From the NCBI RefSeq assembly GCF_008831285.2, contig NC_045139.1, positions 16,352,354 to 16,412,353 of the forward strand: a stretch of DNA of 60,000 nucleotides, read 5' to 3'. The stretch comes from Nymphaea colorata. Taxonomy: Eukaryota; Streptophyta; Magnoliopsida; Nymphaeales; Nymphaeaceae. The notes beneath the pieces are model-generated. The model had not been told where the DNA came from. It made no database searches and saw nothing but the letters and a program-made list of their open reading frames with translations. Made by a program: the position numbers and the translations under genes. This document shows, piece after piece, positions 38,291 to 51,012 of the stretch (positions are counted from its first letter, which is position 1; each line of letters starts with the position of its first letter).

Positions 38291-39779
38291 GTTCCAACAA
38301 ATCCAATAAAGATTTTGGAAATTTAAAAAAATAGATTTGACACAATGTTTTTTTAAAGATGACCTTCTACTCTTTATAGTTTTCTAAAAATATAGATGGC
38401 CAAGCATTTTCTCCTAACATTTTTCAAAAACGTGAATGACCTTAATATATATATATGTCAGGCAAATGCCACATGCATATGAAATTAGAGTGTGAAGCAG
38501 CCCAAACTTTAACTAGAGAAATAATTTTTTACAAGTTTCTTTATTTTGGTTTTTTAGTCTTCCAAGTTGTTGGGTCCATTCACATGACATAGACAGCACC
38601 CTTTACAAAGCATGCATGTGTCCTGCAATTTCCCTCGATCTCTGGTCCATAAATACGACAAAGAAGTTTAGTATAATTTTATAATTAAATATGTTAGTGA
38701 CCTTGGTTGCCGATGATTTTCGAAAACTTTTCATATAGTTGTGCGCATTAAATCAAATGTCAACTATGCCAATTATATAAAGGCTGTCTAGCAAAGGTAA
38801 CACAATGTTCCTATTGCATGAACCTTTCCCACAAAAATATGGGAGATTTTTGAAATACTTTAATGTTCATTTTTATTGATCTGTATTTTATGTTCTCACT
38901 GAAATATATGGTTGTCAGCAGTCACATGGTGGCTGGCTTACAAAGTTTTTTTTCTTTTACGTTAATAATTTTTTTTATTGTTTATACATATATAAGTGCC
39001 CTTAAAAGCATAAAACCATGTATCAAGTAAAAGGCCTAATTGTATTCGGCGGAAAAAAAAAGGAACTTCTCAAATCCATATTACCATGTCGAGATTCAAT
39101 GATCACAATTTGATTTAAAGTTTTCAATATTGTTTACACAAAACTTGATTTAAGTAGAAAAATGTAAAATAATTAATTTTAGGGCATTTATTTATTTTTC
39201 CATGGAATTGCAGTGATTGTTTCTATCTTTGCACCTTCTGCACCCACTTCGTTTAATGACATGTTTGGTGTGGCAGCAAGATTATGATAGAAAATAATTC
39301 TGGTGTTTGGATTCAGGTATAATATAGTCTTAAACTAATCTGAGTTTATAAGATTCTATATCATTCAATTCACCCTTAAAATTGAATTTCAGTTTCTACT
39401 TCTTAGAACTGAATTTGGATCTAACTAGCATAAGATCCGATATTTAAATGTAATTAGATTGAAGCTTTATCGGGTTTTAGTTGGATATCAAACTCAGATT
39501 CGAACGCTAATTGGATTCAGATTTCTCTTTTGTCAGACCCGGCAAAATGAATCAAACGCAGATTGGAGATCGTCGGACTATTCACATCATTGTCTGGGTC
39601 ACTACTTTGTGGTCACAATGGAATCCATTTTGGTTTAGTAAAGGACGAGAGAATGAAGCCATAACTTTTTTCATCTGAGCGACAGAGCATCCACTGGCAT
39701 TGAAGATAGAAAGTTGACAGTAATCTGATGGTGCCCAACCATCTACTTTGCTTCGGCGGCGAAACCAAGATGTTTTGGC

Positions 39780-39925
39780 TGAGGGACACTTTGAGACACC
39801 GACCCCGGGTCTAGTGTGGGCACTGCATGGGTCTCGACCTGGGTCTAGCTTCACTGCAATTGGACTTTTGAAGGCTGATGTGGGCACTGGCCCACACCAG
39901 CCACACTTTAGCTCCGCTACTCGTC
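39780..39925. repeat. Dispersed repeat, copy 2
   Basis: It contains GGGTCTAGTGTGGGCACTG, TTGAAGGCTGATGTGGGC, GGCCCACACCAGCCACAC and TAGCTCCGCTA in the same order as copy 1 at 38150-38290. It ends like the CTGGCTCCGCC family, so the two may be related. Confidence 0.5.
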
Positions 39926-41370
39926 GATATCTCTAAAGACAGCACATATATGCATTTGCACACTCACCATACATGATTTTCAAAATATGTACACAAAAAA
40001 AATTATGAAATATGGTCTATATTATTTTATATGCATGTCTCATGACCTATATATGTAGGCATATCACCACTTAAGTAGCCCAAGAATTTGGACCGCCTAC
40101 TGGTTGGTATAAGGCCGGTTGCTAGTTCGATTCCTGTGAACATCAACACTTTCCAGTATAAGCCTAAGAAAACATCATGTTGGGAGTAGGGATATGTATG
40201 TGAGCAACAAAGTCTCTCGACCTGAATGCAGCATCCTTGAGAAGCCAAGCCAAAAACTAAAATTGTTGGGCCAAAGGCATCCAATTAGAGTTTGATACCA
40301 CTTTCAGTAAGCAGCTCGAATTGCGAGGTGGCCTTTTTCGAGGGTCATGCCTAACTTTGTATATCATGTTGCTAGCTTCTTGCTTTTCATCAAACTTCTT
40401 TTTGGGCAATGTCCCTGACTCCACGCATTAACAAGGGGTCCCCATACCTTTGATTATCAAATATAAACAAAAATAGAAGAATCATCAGCAAACATATCAA
40501 AATCTGAAAGAAGATCTCCTTTCCTTACTTTATGGGTTCTTACTGTCTTAGTTTAACTAACATTTTTAAAATACACCAACTGATAAAAAAATGTAGAACA
40601 ATTTTGGCAAGTTACGATTTGGGGAGATCTACTATTAATTGGGATGTCAATGATTGGATTCTAATGGGATGTATCATTTTACTCTACAGATTTGTTAAAT
40701 GCTTACATATTTGAATGCGAATCGGATTCAAATGTGAACAAAGAAATGTTTATACAATATAGAACTTACTAAATGTTTGTACACATATATGTCGGCGTCT
40801 GCCAACTATGTGCATTGTAGGTAGCATGCGCTTGGCCGTTTTACTTTTGAATTTAGATTGAAAGCAAATTGAATATGAATCTCCAAATCGGAGATAGTTG
40901 GGCTTCACTTGTTTAAATTTTAAAATAAGGCTGGGTGTTAGAGTGATGGGTACTCAGTATCCAGCCTGACTCGGGTTAGGGCTCCAGCAAAAAAAAAAAA
41001 AAAAAGCACTAGATCGGGCCGTTTCGATGAGCTCGATAATAACTTTTAATATATATATATATAATTATAATATTTTATTATAATTAATTATATTTATATT
41101 AAAAATATATATTTTTTAATTTAATCAATCTGAACTGAAACTCAGTTTTAAATGTTGGGCCTGAACGAGCAGGGACAGCCTAATACCAAAGCTTACTTTA
41201 AAATAATCAATATCATGAACTCTATCTGCAAAAAATCAGACTTGCCTAATGGCACCCTTGATATTGTATCCAATTCAGGCTTTAGTTGAGTTTACTCGAC
41301 CTCTGGAAAGCTCTGCTTTGCCACATGTGGACCAGATCGTGGATCTTTTCCGTATATGAACCCGACTCGT

Positions 41371-42033
41371 TTGGATGGTAGCAGCCCTAGGATGCCTTCG
41401 CTCGAAAGGGGAAAGCCCTAGAGGCGTTCCCGCCGCAACATATATAGTTTGACGCCCTCATAGCGGCCCATTTACGGGTGGCGCAGTTCAATCCTTGGAG
41501 ATACGTAGACGGCCGCAGATCAGGGAGTAGAAGGAGAAAGGAAGTGGAAATCAACCAAGCGAGTTCTTTATAGTTGATTCCATGCTCCTTTGCAGAATCC
41601 TCGATTTCTTGACATTGATACAGAGTTCCTTCAAAATGGAGGTAATGGTTTACACTCATCCACAATCCACCATTTTTTGTAACATTTTGTGGGTACTTCT
41701 CCTTTCATATCCTTCTTCGTTCCGGGAATATTTTCGTCAGTGTGAAGGAAAAAGTAAAATAACAATTTATATGGATTACAGTTCCAAAAGGTTTTAGAGT
41801 ATTGTATTACAGATTATAGGTAGCGCTGGCAAATTTCAAAGGTTTACTAGGCTACAAACCTGGTCTTTATTAGAATGGCATTATTGTGACAAGTAGGATG
41901 CTCAATAATGTGCCATCAGAACCTCAGGTGTTATGCTTCAAAGACACTGAGGATGTAAAGCTCACTGTCGTTGCCCGACTAGTTGTCTCTGTAACATGGC
42001 TATCGTCTTCATGTTGCTTTGAACGAAGAATAT
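41371..42033 (+). pseudogene. Possible exon fragments of an unrecognised gene
   Basis: A GC-richer patch at 41380-41530 resembles a plant leader. It is followed by short stretches with splice-site-like edges: ATGGAG/GTAATGG near 41637, TTACAG/ATTATAGGTAGCGC near 41814, and an open stretch RMLNNVPSEPQ near 41900. They do not join into one frame, and I recognise no family. It may be the decayed 5' part of whatever was copied in the repeats at 42034-43190, or it may be chance. Confidence 0.2.
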
Positions 42034-43190
42034 GCAGGTTTTGTGTTATCCGCTTTGTGCCAACCATGCATTAATGCAGAAGTACTGGCCTGCAACATTG
42101 AAAAGGGAAGGTGGGCAGTCTGCTTTTAAGGTGATTGAAATGCTTGACAATCACCTTCCCTATATTACTTTGCAGATTATTGTCGCATATGGTTGAGGGA
42201 AGAAATTAACATATAGCTCTTGATCTGAATGGCTTATCACTAAGCCGATAATATGGTTTGTATGTCATTTAAGCAGTGAAGCAATGGGAAAGATTTGAAC
42301 TCTGGATCGGCCTGATTTTGTGCATGTGTTATATGTAGCTGTTTGTCTGTAATTGACATATTTCACAGGCAACAGAATGAAGAACAAAATTTCAGAATGA
42401 AGAACAAAATTTCAAACTTATTCAAATTTCTGTTTTTCGTTTAACAATTTTATTTGATATACCTTCGAGCAAACAGAAGCAGGTTTTGTGTGTATCGGTA
42501 TTATGTAAACCATGTATTGATGCCGAAAGAATGGCCTGCTATATTAAAATGGGTAGGTGAGCAGTCAGATTTTAAAGGTTATTGAAATATGCTGACAATC
42601 ACTTTCCCTACATTAGTTACACAACATTGTAGTGTTTGTGGGTGAGCATTCCTAGACTTTTACTGAAATGAAATATTGATATTGGTTTTGTGTGTATATT
42701 TAGCAGGCTTTGTGTGTATCAGTATTATGTAAACCATACATTGATACTGAAAGAATGGCCTGCAACATTGAAAAGAGAAGGTGGGCAGTCAACCTTCAAG
42801 TGTTACTAGAAGGTACCGACAATCACCTTCCCAATATATCATTGCTAAACGTAGTGATAGGGTCAGTGTGGTATGTACCACACCTTCACCGAACAAAATT
42901 TGCAAAATGGCAATAAAACATGCAGCATTGAAGGCAGCAAGGAAGAGTTTAAATTTTGACAGCTCAATGTGTTAGATTAACTCGAGAATTCTCCTATTTG
43001 CTAAATTGGTTAACCTCTTCTGGCTTTTAAGTTACAAAAGAAGCAGGCTTTGTGTGTACCAATATTATGTAAATCATACATTGATGCTGAAAGAATATCC
43101 TACAACATTAAAAGAAGGCTGCAATTTGACTTTTAAATATTAATGAAATGTGATGACGATTGCCTTCTTTACATAACTTTGCAGAATAAA
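42034..43190 (+). repeat. Four degenerate copies of a 150-bp unit with coding-like content
   Basis: Copies start near 42034, 42478, 42703 and 43043, each opening with GCAGGTTTTGTGT or GCAGGCTTTGTGTG and running about 150 bp. Copy 1 is open over about 50 codons after an AG acceptor-like site (PATLKREGGQSAFKVIEML, then DNHLPYITLQ). Copies 2-4 carry related peptides (KEWPA..LK.., NHTLMLKE) interrupted by stops and frameshifts. I do not recognise the protein. The pattern is that of an exon copied in tandem and then decaying, or of a repeat with accidental coding potential. Confidence 0.55.
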
Positions 43191-43893
43191 CTACGATTGA
43201 CACAACAGAAGAGTTCATGCTGGGCATCCAAGATTTCACCAGGAACGTGTAGATCCTTCCCTAAATCCTGAAAGTCTAGCAATGCCTGAGTTTTGCTGTA
43301 TGCCTTTTTTTAATACAGTGTCGTAAACACCTACTGGTTCAAATCAAATTGGCATCAGTTCAACTTGGTTTCGGTTATTATTATATTTTTTGTGGGGGCC
43401 CTTGGCTTCTGGTTGCTCAAATAATCATGTCCACAGTGATGTGATTGCTAATTTCGTGCCTTGTCTCAGGAATCATAATGTGGTTATTAAGTCCCGAATG
43501 ATTTAGGAGAAATGCTGGCTTCCACTGTTCGTGGATGGGTATGCCTAGCCTCTGGAATGGAGATGAAGATATAATGAAGACCAAAAGCACTGATGCAGTT
43601 TATTCTCCTCATTCTCCTTGAAGGGTCTTGAAGTACAGACAATATGAACTTAAGCTTCAAAGGATAAAAGATCCGAGCAACGTGGGAAGCTCGCCGGCTG
43701 CCTCTTTGGAGCCAAGGGTAAACTAGTCATCCATGTAACTACTCAATTCGCCTGAACGGGACATAGTTATGAAAACTGTTTTTAGGGGGCAGATGCTGCT
43801 CGTCGCATGCCAGCCTCAAGGGAGAGGATGTCTTCCTGCTAAGATCGATACGTAATCACTGGGGTGTAGCCGTTGTGTCGAATGGTACCTGCT

Positions 43894-45824
43894 CAGCTTG
43901 TAAGCAATGTCACCAGGGAGCAGCAGAATTGAACCCGCGTCCATGCGATGCGGGTGCATATTCGGGTATTCCCACCCAAACCATACCTGAGGAGGTGTGT
44001 ACGTGGTACGTTTGGATCTGGTTTCGGGTTGAAACCAGATCCAAACTAAGTTTGGATATGGTTTTGGGTATGAGGTGTGCACATGGTACGTTTGGATCTG
44101 GTTTCGGGTCGAAACTAGATCCAAACTAAGTTTGGATCTGGTTTCGGGTTGAAATCAGATCTAAATCAAGTTTGGATCTAGTTTCGGGTCTAAATCAGAT
44201 TCAAACCAAGTTCATCTCAAAAAAATGTCTCAAAAGTTAGTTCTTCTCACCCGTGGAGGGTCGAGGTCTGCCACGGTCGATTTACATGAATGGGGAGCGG
44301 AAACATTATTATATGTTACTTTCTTGTTTAAGATTTTATTGATACAAGACTAATAACTGAGTTCTTTTCGCTTAAATGTCAAAATTTTGAAGTTTTTGAA
44401 TCAAAATTTTGAAGTTTTTATGAAATGGTGGGGTGAGTGATAGAGTTTGGATTTGGATTTGAATCTTGATCCAATTTGACTTACCCAAAATCAAAATTGT
44501 TATAGGAATTATTGAACAACGGAGCGTTTCGCTCCGTTTTTTCAACCTCAAACCTAACATTCTTATTAAGAAAAAAAGGAATGAGGAAAATTATAATTTT
44601 GATTTTGATATTTAATAATTTTGTAGTTTAGATAATTATGTTATATATATTTTTATTATAAATTAATAATAATAATAAACAGTCTTCTTGCACCGCTACA
44701 CCAATCATTTTTGAGATGTGCCGCACTGGCACCGGCACCCTGCACTTCGATGACATAGCTTGTAAGGAATCATGTGCTATAGTTTGTTTAACAATTTTCG
44801 CAAGAATGACCAAAGGGCACTTTGTGGTCTGTGCTCTTCTAGCCATGCATGATGCTCTGGCTGCGGCTGACTTGCGTACTAAGGCTTGACATTGTGTCAA
44901 ACTGTTAATTGTTAATGTATACAATCATTGTGTGGATTCGATTTGGTATGAGATACGTATAAAGAAACTTGTTTCTACTCCTTCGTATGTAACTATTGAT
45001 GCGATCCAACTATGAAATTCTTCTATCCCGTTTGATGGAGATTCTATGGTGTCAGCTTTCAAACTAGTTTGCTCAGGTAGTTTCAAGCCAATGAGGAGCA
45101 TTGTTGAGATCTATGTCACTAGAGTGCGGCATGCGAGTGCCGGCGTGGCACATCTAAAAAATTATTGGTGCGTGGATGCGGGAAGATTATTTATTATTAT
45201 TATTATTAATTTATAATAATAATATATATAACAAAATTATCTTTAATTCATAAAATTATTAAATATCAAAATCAAAATTGTAATTTTTCCCATTCCTTTC
45301 TTTCTTAATAAGAAGGTTAGGTTTGGGGTCGAAGGAATGGGGCGAAGCGCTCTGTTGTTCAGTAACGCTCTGTTGTTCGGTAACGAAGGTTATTCCTACA
45401 ACAACTTTGGTTTTGGGTAAGTCGAATTGGATCAAGATCCAAATCCAGACTCAAACTCTATCACTCGCCCTACCTTCAAAATTTTGACATTTGAGTGAGA
45501 AGAGCTCGGTTTTTAGTCTTGTATCGATAAAATCTTAAACAAGAAAGTAACATATAATAATATAATAATGTTTTCACTCCCCATTCATGTAAATCGGCGG
45601 TGGCCGACCTCGACGGGTGAGAAGAGCTCAACTTTTGAGACATTTTTTTCAGGAACTTGGTTTAGATCTGGTTTCGATCAGGAACCAAATCCAAACGTAC
45701 CACGTACACACATCATTAAGTGCGGTTTGGGTGCGAATTTAGGTCGGACCCAAATCCACGCATCGCGGCGACGCTGGTGCGGATCCAATTCTGCCGCACC
45801 TTGGTGACATTGGTTGAGATGCTG
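43894..45824. mobile_element. 1.9-kb foldback with arms of about 700-850 bp
   Basis: The left arm (about 43894-44745) and right arm (about 45130-45824) are inverted copies in the same order. Landmarks are CAATGTCACC / GGTGACATTG at the outer ends, GTACGTGGTACGTTTGGATC / its inverse, AGTCTTGTAT(C) with its inverse, GATAGAGTTTGG / CAAACTCTATC, CGGAGCGTTTCGCTCCG against GGGGCGAAGCGCTCTG, and the AT-rich AATAATAATAAT near the loop. The left arm also has internal TTTGGATCTGGTTTCGGGT hairpin repeats. The loop (about 44746-45129) is unrelated and has only short open stretches. Target duplications were not found. It could be a Mutator-like element with long inverted ends, a foldback element, or an inverted duplication. 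Confidence 0.75.
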
Positions 45825-48110
45825 TGACAGCCTGGCCGGGCATGAGTTTCCACGTTGTCAATCAAAGGTCGATCTTGGTGGTAATAATTTTCCTCAAAGT
45901 CTGCATTAAAAAATATATGTACAGAAAGGGGTGTTTGAAGGTTCGTTCATTCTTAATTTCCAAAAATTGAAATTTAATTCTGAACTGTCTTTCATCTATA
46001 CCTTAACCAATGGGGGTGCAGAGCAGTGGGAGTGGGGATTCTTTGCATTTCATTTGTAAAGCAGTGGTTCTCTGCGCGCACGCACACGATACAACGTTAA
46101 TATAATCCCGTAACTTCTGACTTCTCTTTTTCATGTGGTTTTCATGCATTGTCTACTTGATCTGATGTCATATATTTGATCTTGTAAACGATTTAGTAGG
46201 TGATATATGTTAAGGAAGGCTATTTTCCATGACTTAAATTTGTTTTTTTGAGTAACCACATAATTTACTTATCTTCTAATGCCAAAAGCTTGAAGATCAA
46301 AAGGTTTTCTTTCTTGGATGCAATTTTCGCAGAGAAAAATCAATATAGGTACATAACCAGTAAACAATGAGGAGGGCTTTTGTTTGGCTCAAGCACAATC
46401 CTCTCTAACCCAATATCCTAAATGTGAGTTATTTTTCCATGAAATCGACCATATGAATGAGATCTGAAAAGAAAGAATCGACAAGAACATCAATGTTTCT
46501 TCAACACAGAGATTTGATTTTAAACAAGGAACAGATAATTGAATCTGATCGATGGGAGAACTTTGTTTCCGTCAGTAACGAGTGGAGTCTTTGAATCCTG
46601 ACGTCGTGATCATTATTTGGTAGCCAATCTCATTCGGAGTCAGTTGGACAATGGGGATCACAGGCAGAAAATAATTGGCTCAAGCATATAACAGGAGACA
46701 AACATGGTCCTCCATTACTTGGGCAGCACATTAGCATCTAATCCTGAGCAACTTTTTTAGTCTGATATTGCACCGACCATCACATGCAGGACTGAGACAA
46801 ATAATCTCCGATGTCAATTTCACAATTAATGTTGCATGTTTAAGCGGTAGGTCCTCCATTTATAATGGCTACCGAACTAACCGATAAGATACAAGACAGG
46901 TCCGCCGTGTAAAGGGTAAAGAAAGAGAGAGAAAGAAAAAGAAAACCATATCAGAGAGGCAAAAATATTGTTCTTGGGGCCAAGCTTGGAGCTGCCGTTT
47001 TCAGAATGTAACCTTTTCATGTATTTCATTAATACTTCTGAATATGGTAATGACATCTCTTATCATCAATTATATTAAAATATTATTATTGTTATATTCT
47101 ATTGTTGTTATAGTTAGTATTTTAATAAGTGACGAAATATATCAGACAAATATGTCTACTAGAATTTAACACAATATATGTTTCTAGACAAGCTGGTAAT
47201 CAGCCATATGTGATTCATGTAATTGAGTTTATAAGAATTGACAGCTTTACCGTCTTGTCATGGTGACACACATACATTATGATGAATACTGAAAATGAAC
47301 GATTTATTTATTTTTTTTACAATTTTTTTGGCATCTAGAAATCACATTTATATTCGACCAGAGAAAATGGAACTAGTTTAGCAAATATATCAAAATGAAC
47401 ATGTACACGGTGTTCGATTTGCATCAATATTCAGTGATTTCATAAATTTCAGAGGGCCATTTGTTTGAAACATTTAAGCTGACCATACCTTCTGCTAATA
47501 TTATATTATCATTATCATTAGTATTCATCAATTTAAAAAAATAGTTTGCAAAACGAAGCATGAAAAAAGTATAAGACCAAAAAAATCTTAATAATAGAAG
47601 AAATATAAAAAGCGGAGCGCCATCCGCTCTGTCAAGAGTGTCGGTCAGAAGATCATCTTTTTGCCCTTTTTCTGAATCAAACACGAGGAGGAAACTGCAC
47701 CTGGACTATTTCAACAAAGTCAATTCAACAACGTCAATCTTTCAATACTCTGAAATATCCATTTACATTTCTATATAAGCCTGCCAGACGTCAACTTGTC
47801 TAAAGCTTAAAGGCTAAGTTCAACATATAAAGCAATTAATTAATGTGAGGGAAAGGATATGCTCGAAGATGTACTTTGCTTCCCTTTTGGCTTGACCCTG
47901 TCAACAAAATATTCATCCCACATCAAGGCGAATCCATGTACCAAGATTTTGATGTAACCATGGATCACTGTTTCTATCAACATATTTGGCATCTGTCCAA
48001 GTGATCACAGTGCCAGCGAAAAGCAACAATTAAGGAACAAAAATAATTCCTAATTAACATCTTTTTATCCTTAGTTGGATAGGTGCTTGCCAACTACCCA
48101 TCTACGTCGC
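45825..48110. other. Intergenic DNA without recognised features
   Basis: This is AT-rich DNA with no gene, RNA or transposon that I can support on either strand. Confidence 0.5.
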
Positions 48111-48268
48111 GTTTGATAGCCTCAGATCTAAGTCCCGAGGCTGCATAAAAAAAATTTATACTACATGTTAAAAACCATGAATTTAAGGTCGGACAGGGGG
48201 GGAAGGGTCCAACCTTAAATCCATTGATGTGATATCAATATGGATCTCAGATCCGCAATGAAACAAAC
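48111..48268. mobile_element. Palindromic MITE-like element
   Basis: The ends are inverted: GTTTGATAGCCTCAGATCT at the left and, read from the right, GTTTGTTTCATTGCGGATCT. A central palindrome ATGAATTTAAGGTC ... CCTTAAATCCAT lies at 48178-48224. The block GCATAAAAAAAA...ACATGTTAAAAA matches 2702-2790 in reverse. It has no coding capacity. Confidence 0.55.
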
Positions 48269-50789
48269 ATGATCCTAAGGGAATGTTTGATTCACTCTCC
48301 TATGAATCAGTAGAACAGCACAGAACAAGCCCCCACTAGTTTTGCACATCCTGCAGAACTCGAAGTTTGGTGTTCTTGTGGCCTTGGAACGACACAGAAC
48401 AACAAACACTATATGCTATTGTCGATCGTGCTATTCCACTGGCAGTGGAAACACGGCGACCTTTGGGGCTGCGTTTTTTCTATGTTCTTGTTCTGTGTCA
48501 ATGAATGCTACCAACAATGGCAAAATTTGGCAACTAATAAGAAAATCGTAAAGGAAAAATAGATCTCACCGTCTAGTAGTTTACTTGGATGATACGAATT
48601 GAGGTTTTAATATTAAAAAAAATACAATATTGGTTTATATTCAGTTACAAATACACTCCTGGTGTTCAATGAAATATTGGTTTATATTCATATCCAACAC
48701 TGACAACCCAAGTTCATACACTCCACTTTTTCTGCTGGTGACACAAAAGGAGGTGATTTCATGAACTCATTCTTCACAAGATACCTATCTCCCTCAAGAC
48801 ACATATTAACTTCTTGGTTCGATCTAACAAATAATAATAGCGGACATTGAAGAATAGACGGACTTGCTGACCCTCTGTTTCTGCACAAGTGGCCCTTCTT
48901 CTTGAGAGTGACGCCTGCGGGCGATCAACTGAAAAACTATGTCTTTGCTCGGAAACTTCCCAAGATGGGGGCGGAAGATTTGTCAATGACTTGGACAACT
49001 AATTAAATAATGTTGGCAGTTAGTACAGTGAGTCAAGTCAAGCAAGAAATTTCAGAGATCGACATTAACTACAAATTGCTGAGTCTGAAGACTCATCACC
49101 AGCATTTGGTTCATGCACGTCATGCATGTAATCATCCGGACAATATAATATTTTTTCCAATCTGACTCATCTATGAAGTCTGGAGATTGCTTACTTCACG
49201 AGATTAGTAAAAGCTAACCAGATGATCACAGTCAAGTAGCTTTGATGAGTCCACGACAATTGGAAGATCCGAAGAGAGCAAAAACAGATGCTTCAATTTC
49301 TTATCTCGTCTATCACTTCCTCCCCCGCTTTCCAGAGCCAGTTAAGGTGGATTTAGATCATAAGAAACCCACTTTAGAAGGAAAATTTACGGTGGTCATG
49401 CTCTGTTTTCTAAAATCTTAGTGGATAATGTCAACAGCAAATCCAACAACTGATCTTGAAGTTGGTGCTTGTGAAAAGCAAGATGGTCCCTTGAGGAGGA
49501 GAAAATCTTTAGTTGGGATACCGATAAAATCATAAAACGGCAAGAAATTTCCTAAGTGCACAGCTTGACCAGCTGTTGGGCGTTCCCACTTCCAGAAGAT
49601 GCCCTGGAGTCTTAAGATTCCTAACACTTTTTTTCCTTTCTATTCTTTTCCGTTTGTCATTTGCTTTTCCAGAAAACGAAAGCTCTTGGCAGAACTCAAT
49701 TTAAGAATCACGATTTTTGTCATTTACTAGTCCAGAGTCGGTTAGAAAGATAAGATCTGGTTATTAGTCAGATTCTAACAAGCCAGTCTGACTTCAAGAT
49801 GCGAAAGAGATCGGATTGTCTGCGCTGAAGCCTGGTTTGCTCATTGAAAGAAAGAGTAGAATTAACAACCCAAATGGTAGGAAAGACAAAACCATTTTAC
49901 TAAGAAGGTGTAGTCCCTGTTCGTTATCTTCATAGTTCCTTTTGAAAACTCTTGGTTGGATTGTTTTTCTGATAAAAATTAAGACATAACGATAGATTTA
50001 GTTTTACCTTCTTTTGTTTTATTCATCTTTGTTTCTTTTCTTCTTGTTTTGATAAAATTGTCGCCACCCATTATCAGTTAATGGTCGAAAGTTTATCCAT
50101 GCAACCTGGCTTCAACACATGAAAGTTCGTTGTCTTGACTAAGTGGATCATATAAATCAAGTTTATTGCAGACTTGGAGGTTTCTGAGTGAGCGGAGGAG
50201 AGCTGAAACTCCACTCAACCCTTTGTTCGACACTCTAAATGGAGATTGTCTTCTCCCAACCCCCTTCAAAGATGTAGACGTGGAGGTTTGGATCACATCA
50301 CGTTTAATCATAACCACAAAAGAACATATACTGAATCAAGCTAAAAGGATTAGTCATATGCATCAAAGTCCTTCAAACCAGTTCTTTTCCTTTCTTACGA
50401 AACCAATATTGTTTAGCAACAATTCACACCAATGTGAACGTCCAACATTTCTTTCATTTTTTATTTGCATTGACACGACATTGAAAAGCAATTCCGACAA
50501 AGACCTGATATTGATGGCTGAAATTGGCTCAAAGGAATTTTTCAGCTCGTACGGCATAGATTTCAACCTCATAGAGCAACCATATCTCTTTTCGTCTGTA
50601 AAGTTTTTCCACATCGGACTTCAACGCATAGAGAACCATTTACTAGAAAGAAAGATTGTTTGTATTGGTAGAGTTCATGATCTACTCTTCCTTTCAACCT
50701 ATCTCTTTTGATGGGTTGATACTAAGAATTTCAATTGTGATCATTCAATGAAGAGAGAAATATACTAAAACTAAAGATTGCTTGTATTG
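48269..50789. other. Intergenic DNA without a supported gene
   Basis: Short open frames exist (for example at 49418-49627 on minus and 50166-50711 on plus), but none shows a known domain, splice structure or codon pattern. A small area at 48290-48500 has inverted words (GACACAGAACA / TGTTCTGTGTC) that could be another degraded MITE. Confidence 0.45.
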
Positions 50790-51012
50790 GCAGAAGTGGT
50801 GCATGGTCTATGTAGTTTTTGCAAAGATAATTACAGATGTTGATATTGATTGTACATAATTCTTGAATGTTTGGGTGAGAGACATCGATGAAGATGAAAC
50901 CCTCTCCTCTTCGATGTCTCTCACCCAAATATTCAAGAATTATGTACAATCAATATTAACATTTTCCTGTAATTATCTTTGCAGAAATTACACACATCAT
51001 GTACCATTTGCA
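50790..51012. repeat. Near-perfect long hairpin (arms about 98 bp, loop 22 nt)
   Basis: Arm 1 (50790-50888) and arm 2 (50911-51012) are inverted copies. They share GCAAAGATAATTACAG, TATTGATTGTACATAATTC and TTGGGTGAGAGACATCGA with few mismatches; the outermost 30 bp are more diverged. The loop is about 50889-50910. A transcript from either strand would fold into a stem, as for a young MIRNA locus or a MITE. Confidence 0.8.

Larger units (their letters stand above)
32721..41370. other. Gene-poor, repeat-rich intergenic region
   Basis: No convincing protein-coding gene is seen on either strand over 8.6 kb. It holds a hAT-type MITE (33499-33942), several AT microsatellites, poly(A) runs (37257-37271, 40988-41004), two related repeats (about 38150-38290 and 39780-39925), GATTTGAATCC-type degenerate repeats near 35440-35540 and 39300-39600, and two tRNA B-box-like sites (about 35850 and 40118). 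Confidence 0.5.

Noticed and set aside
49418-49627. Minus-strand 69-codon frame (FLPFYDFIGIPTKDFLL)
   Set aside because: No family recognised and no neighbouring exons in phase.
50166-50711. Plus-strand open frame of 181 codons
   Set aside because: No recognisable family or signal and no supporting exons; it adjoins a duplicated, hairpin-forming region and is probably chance.
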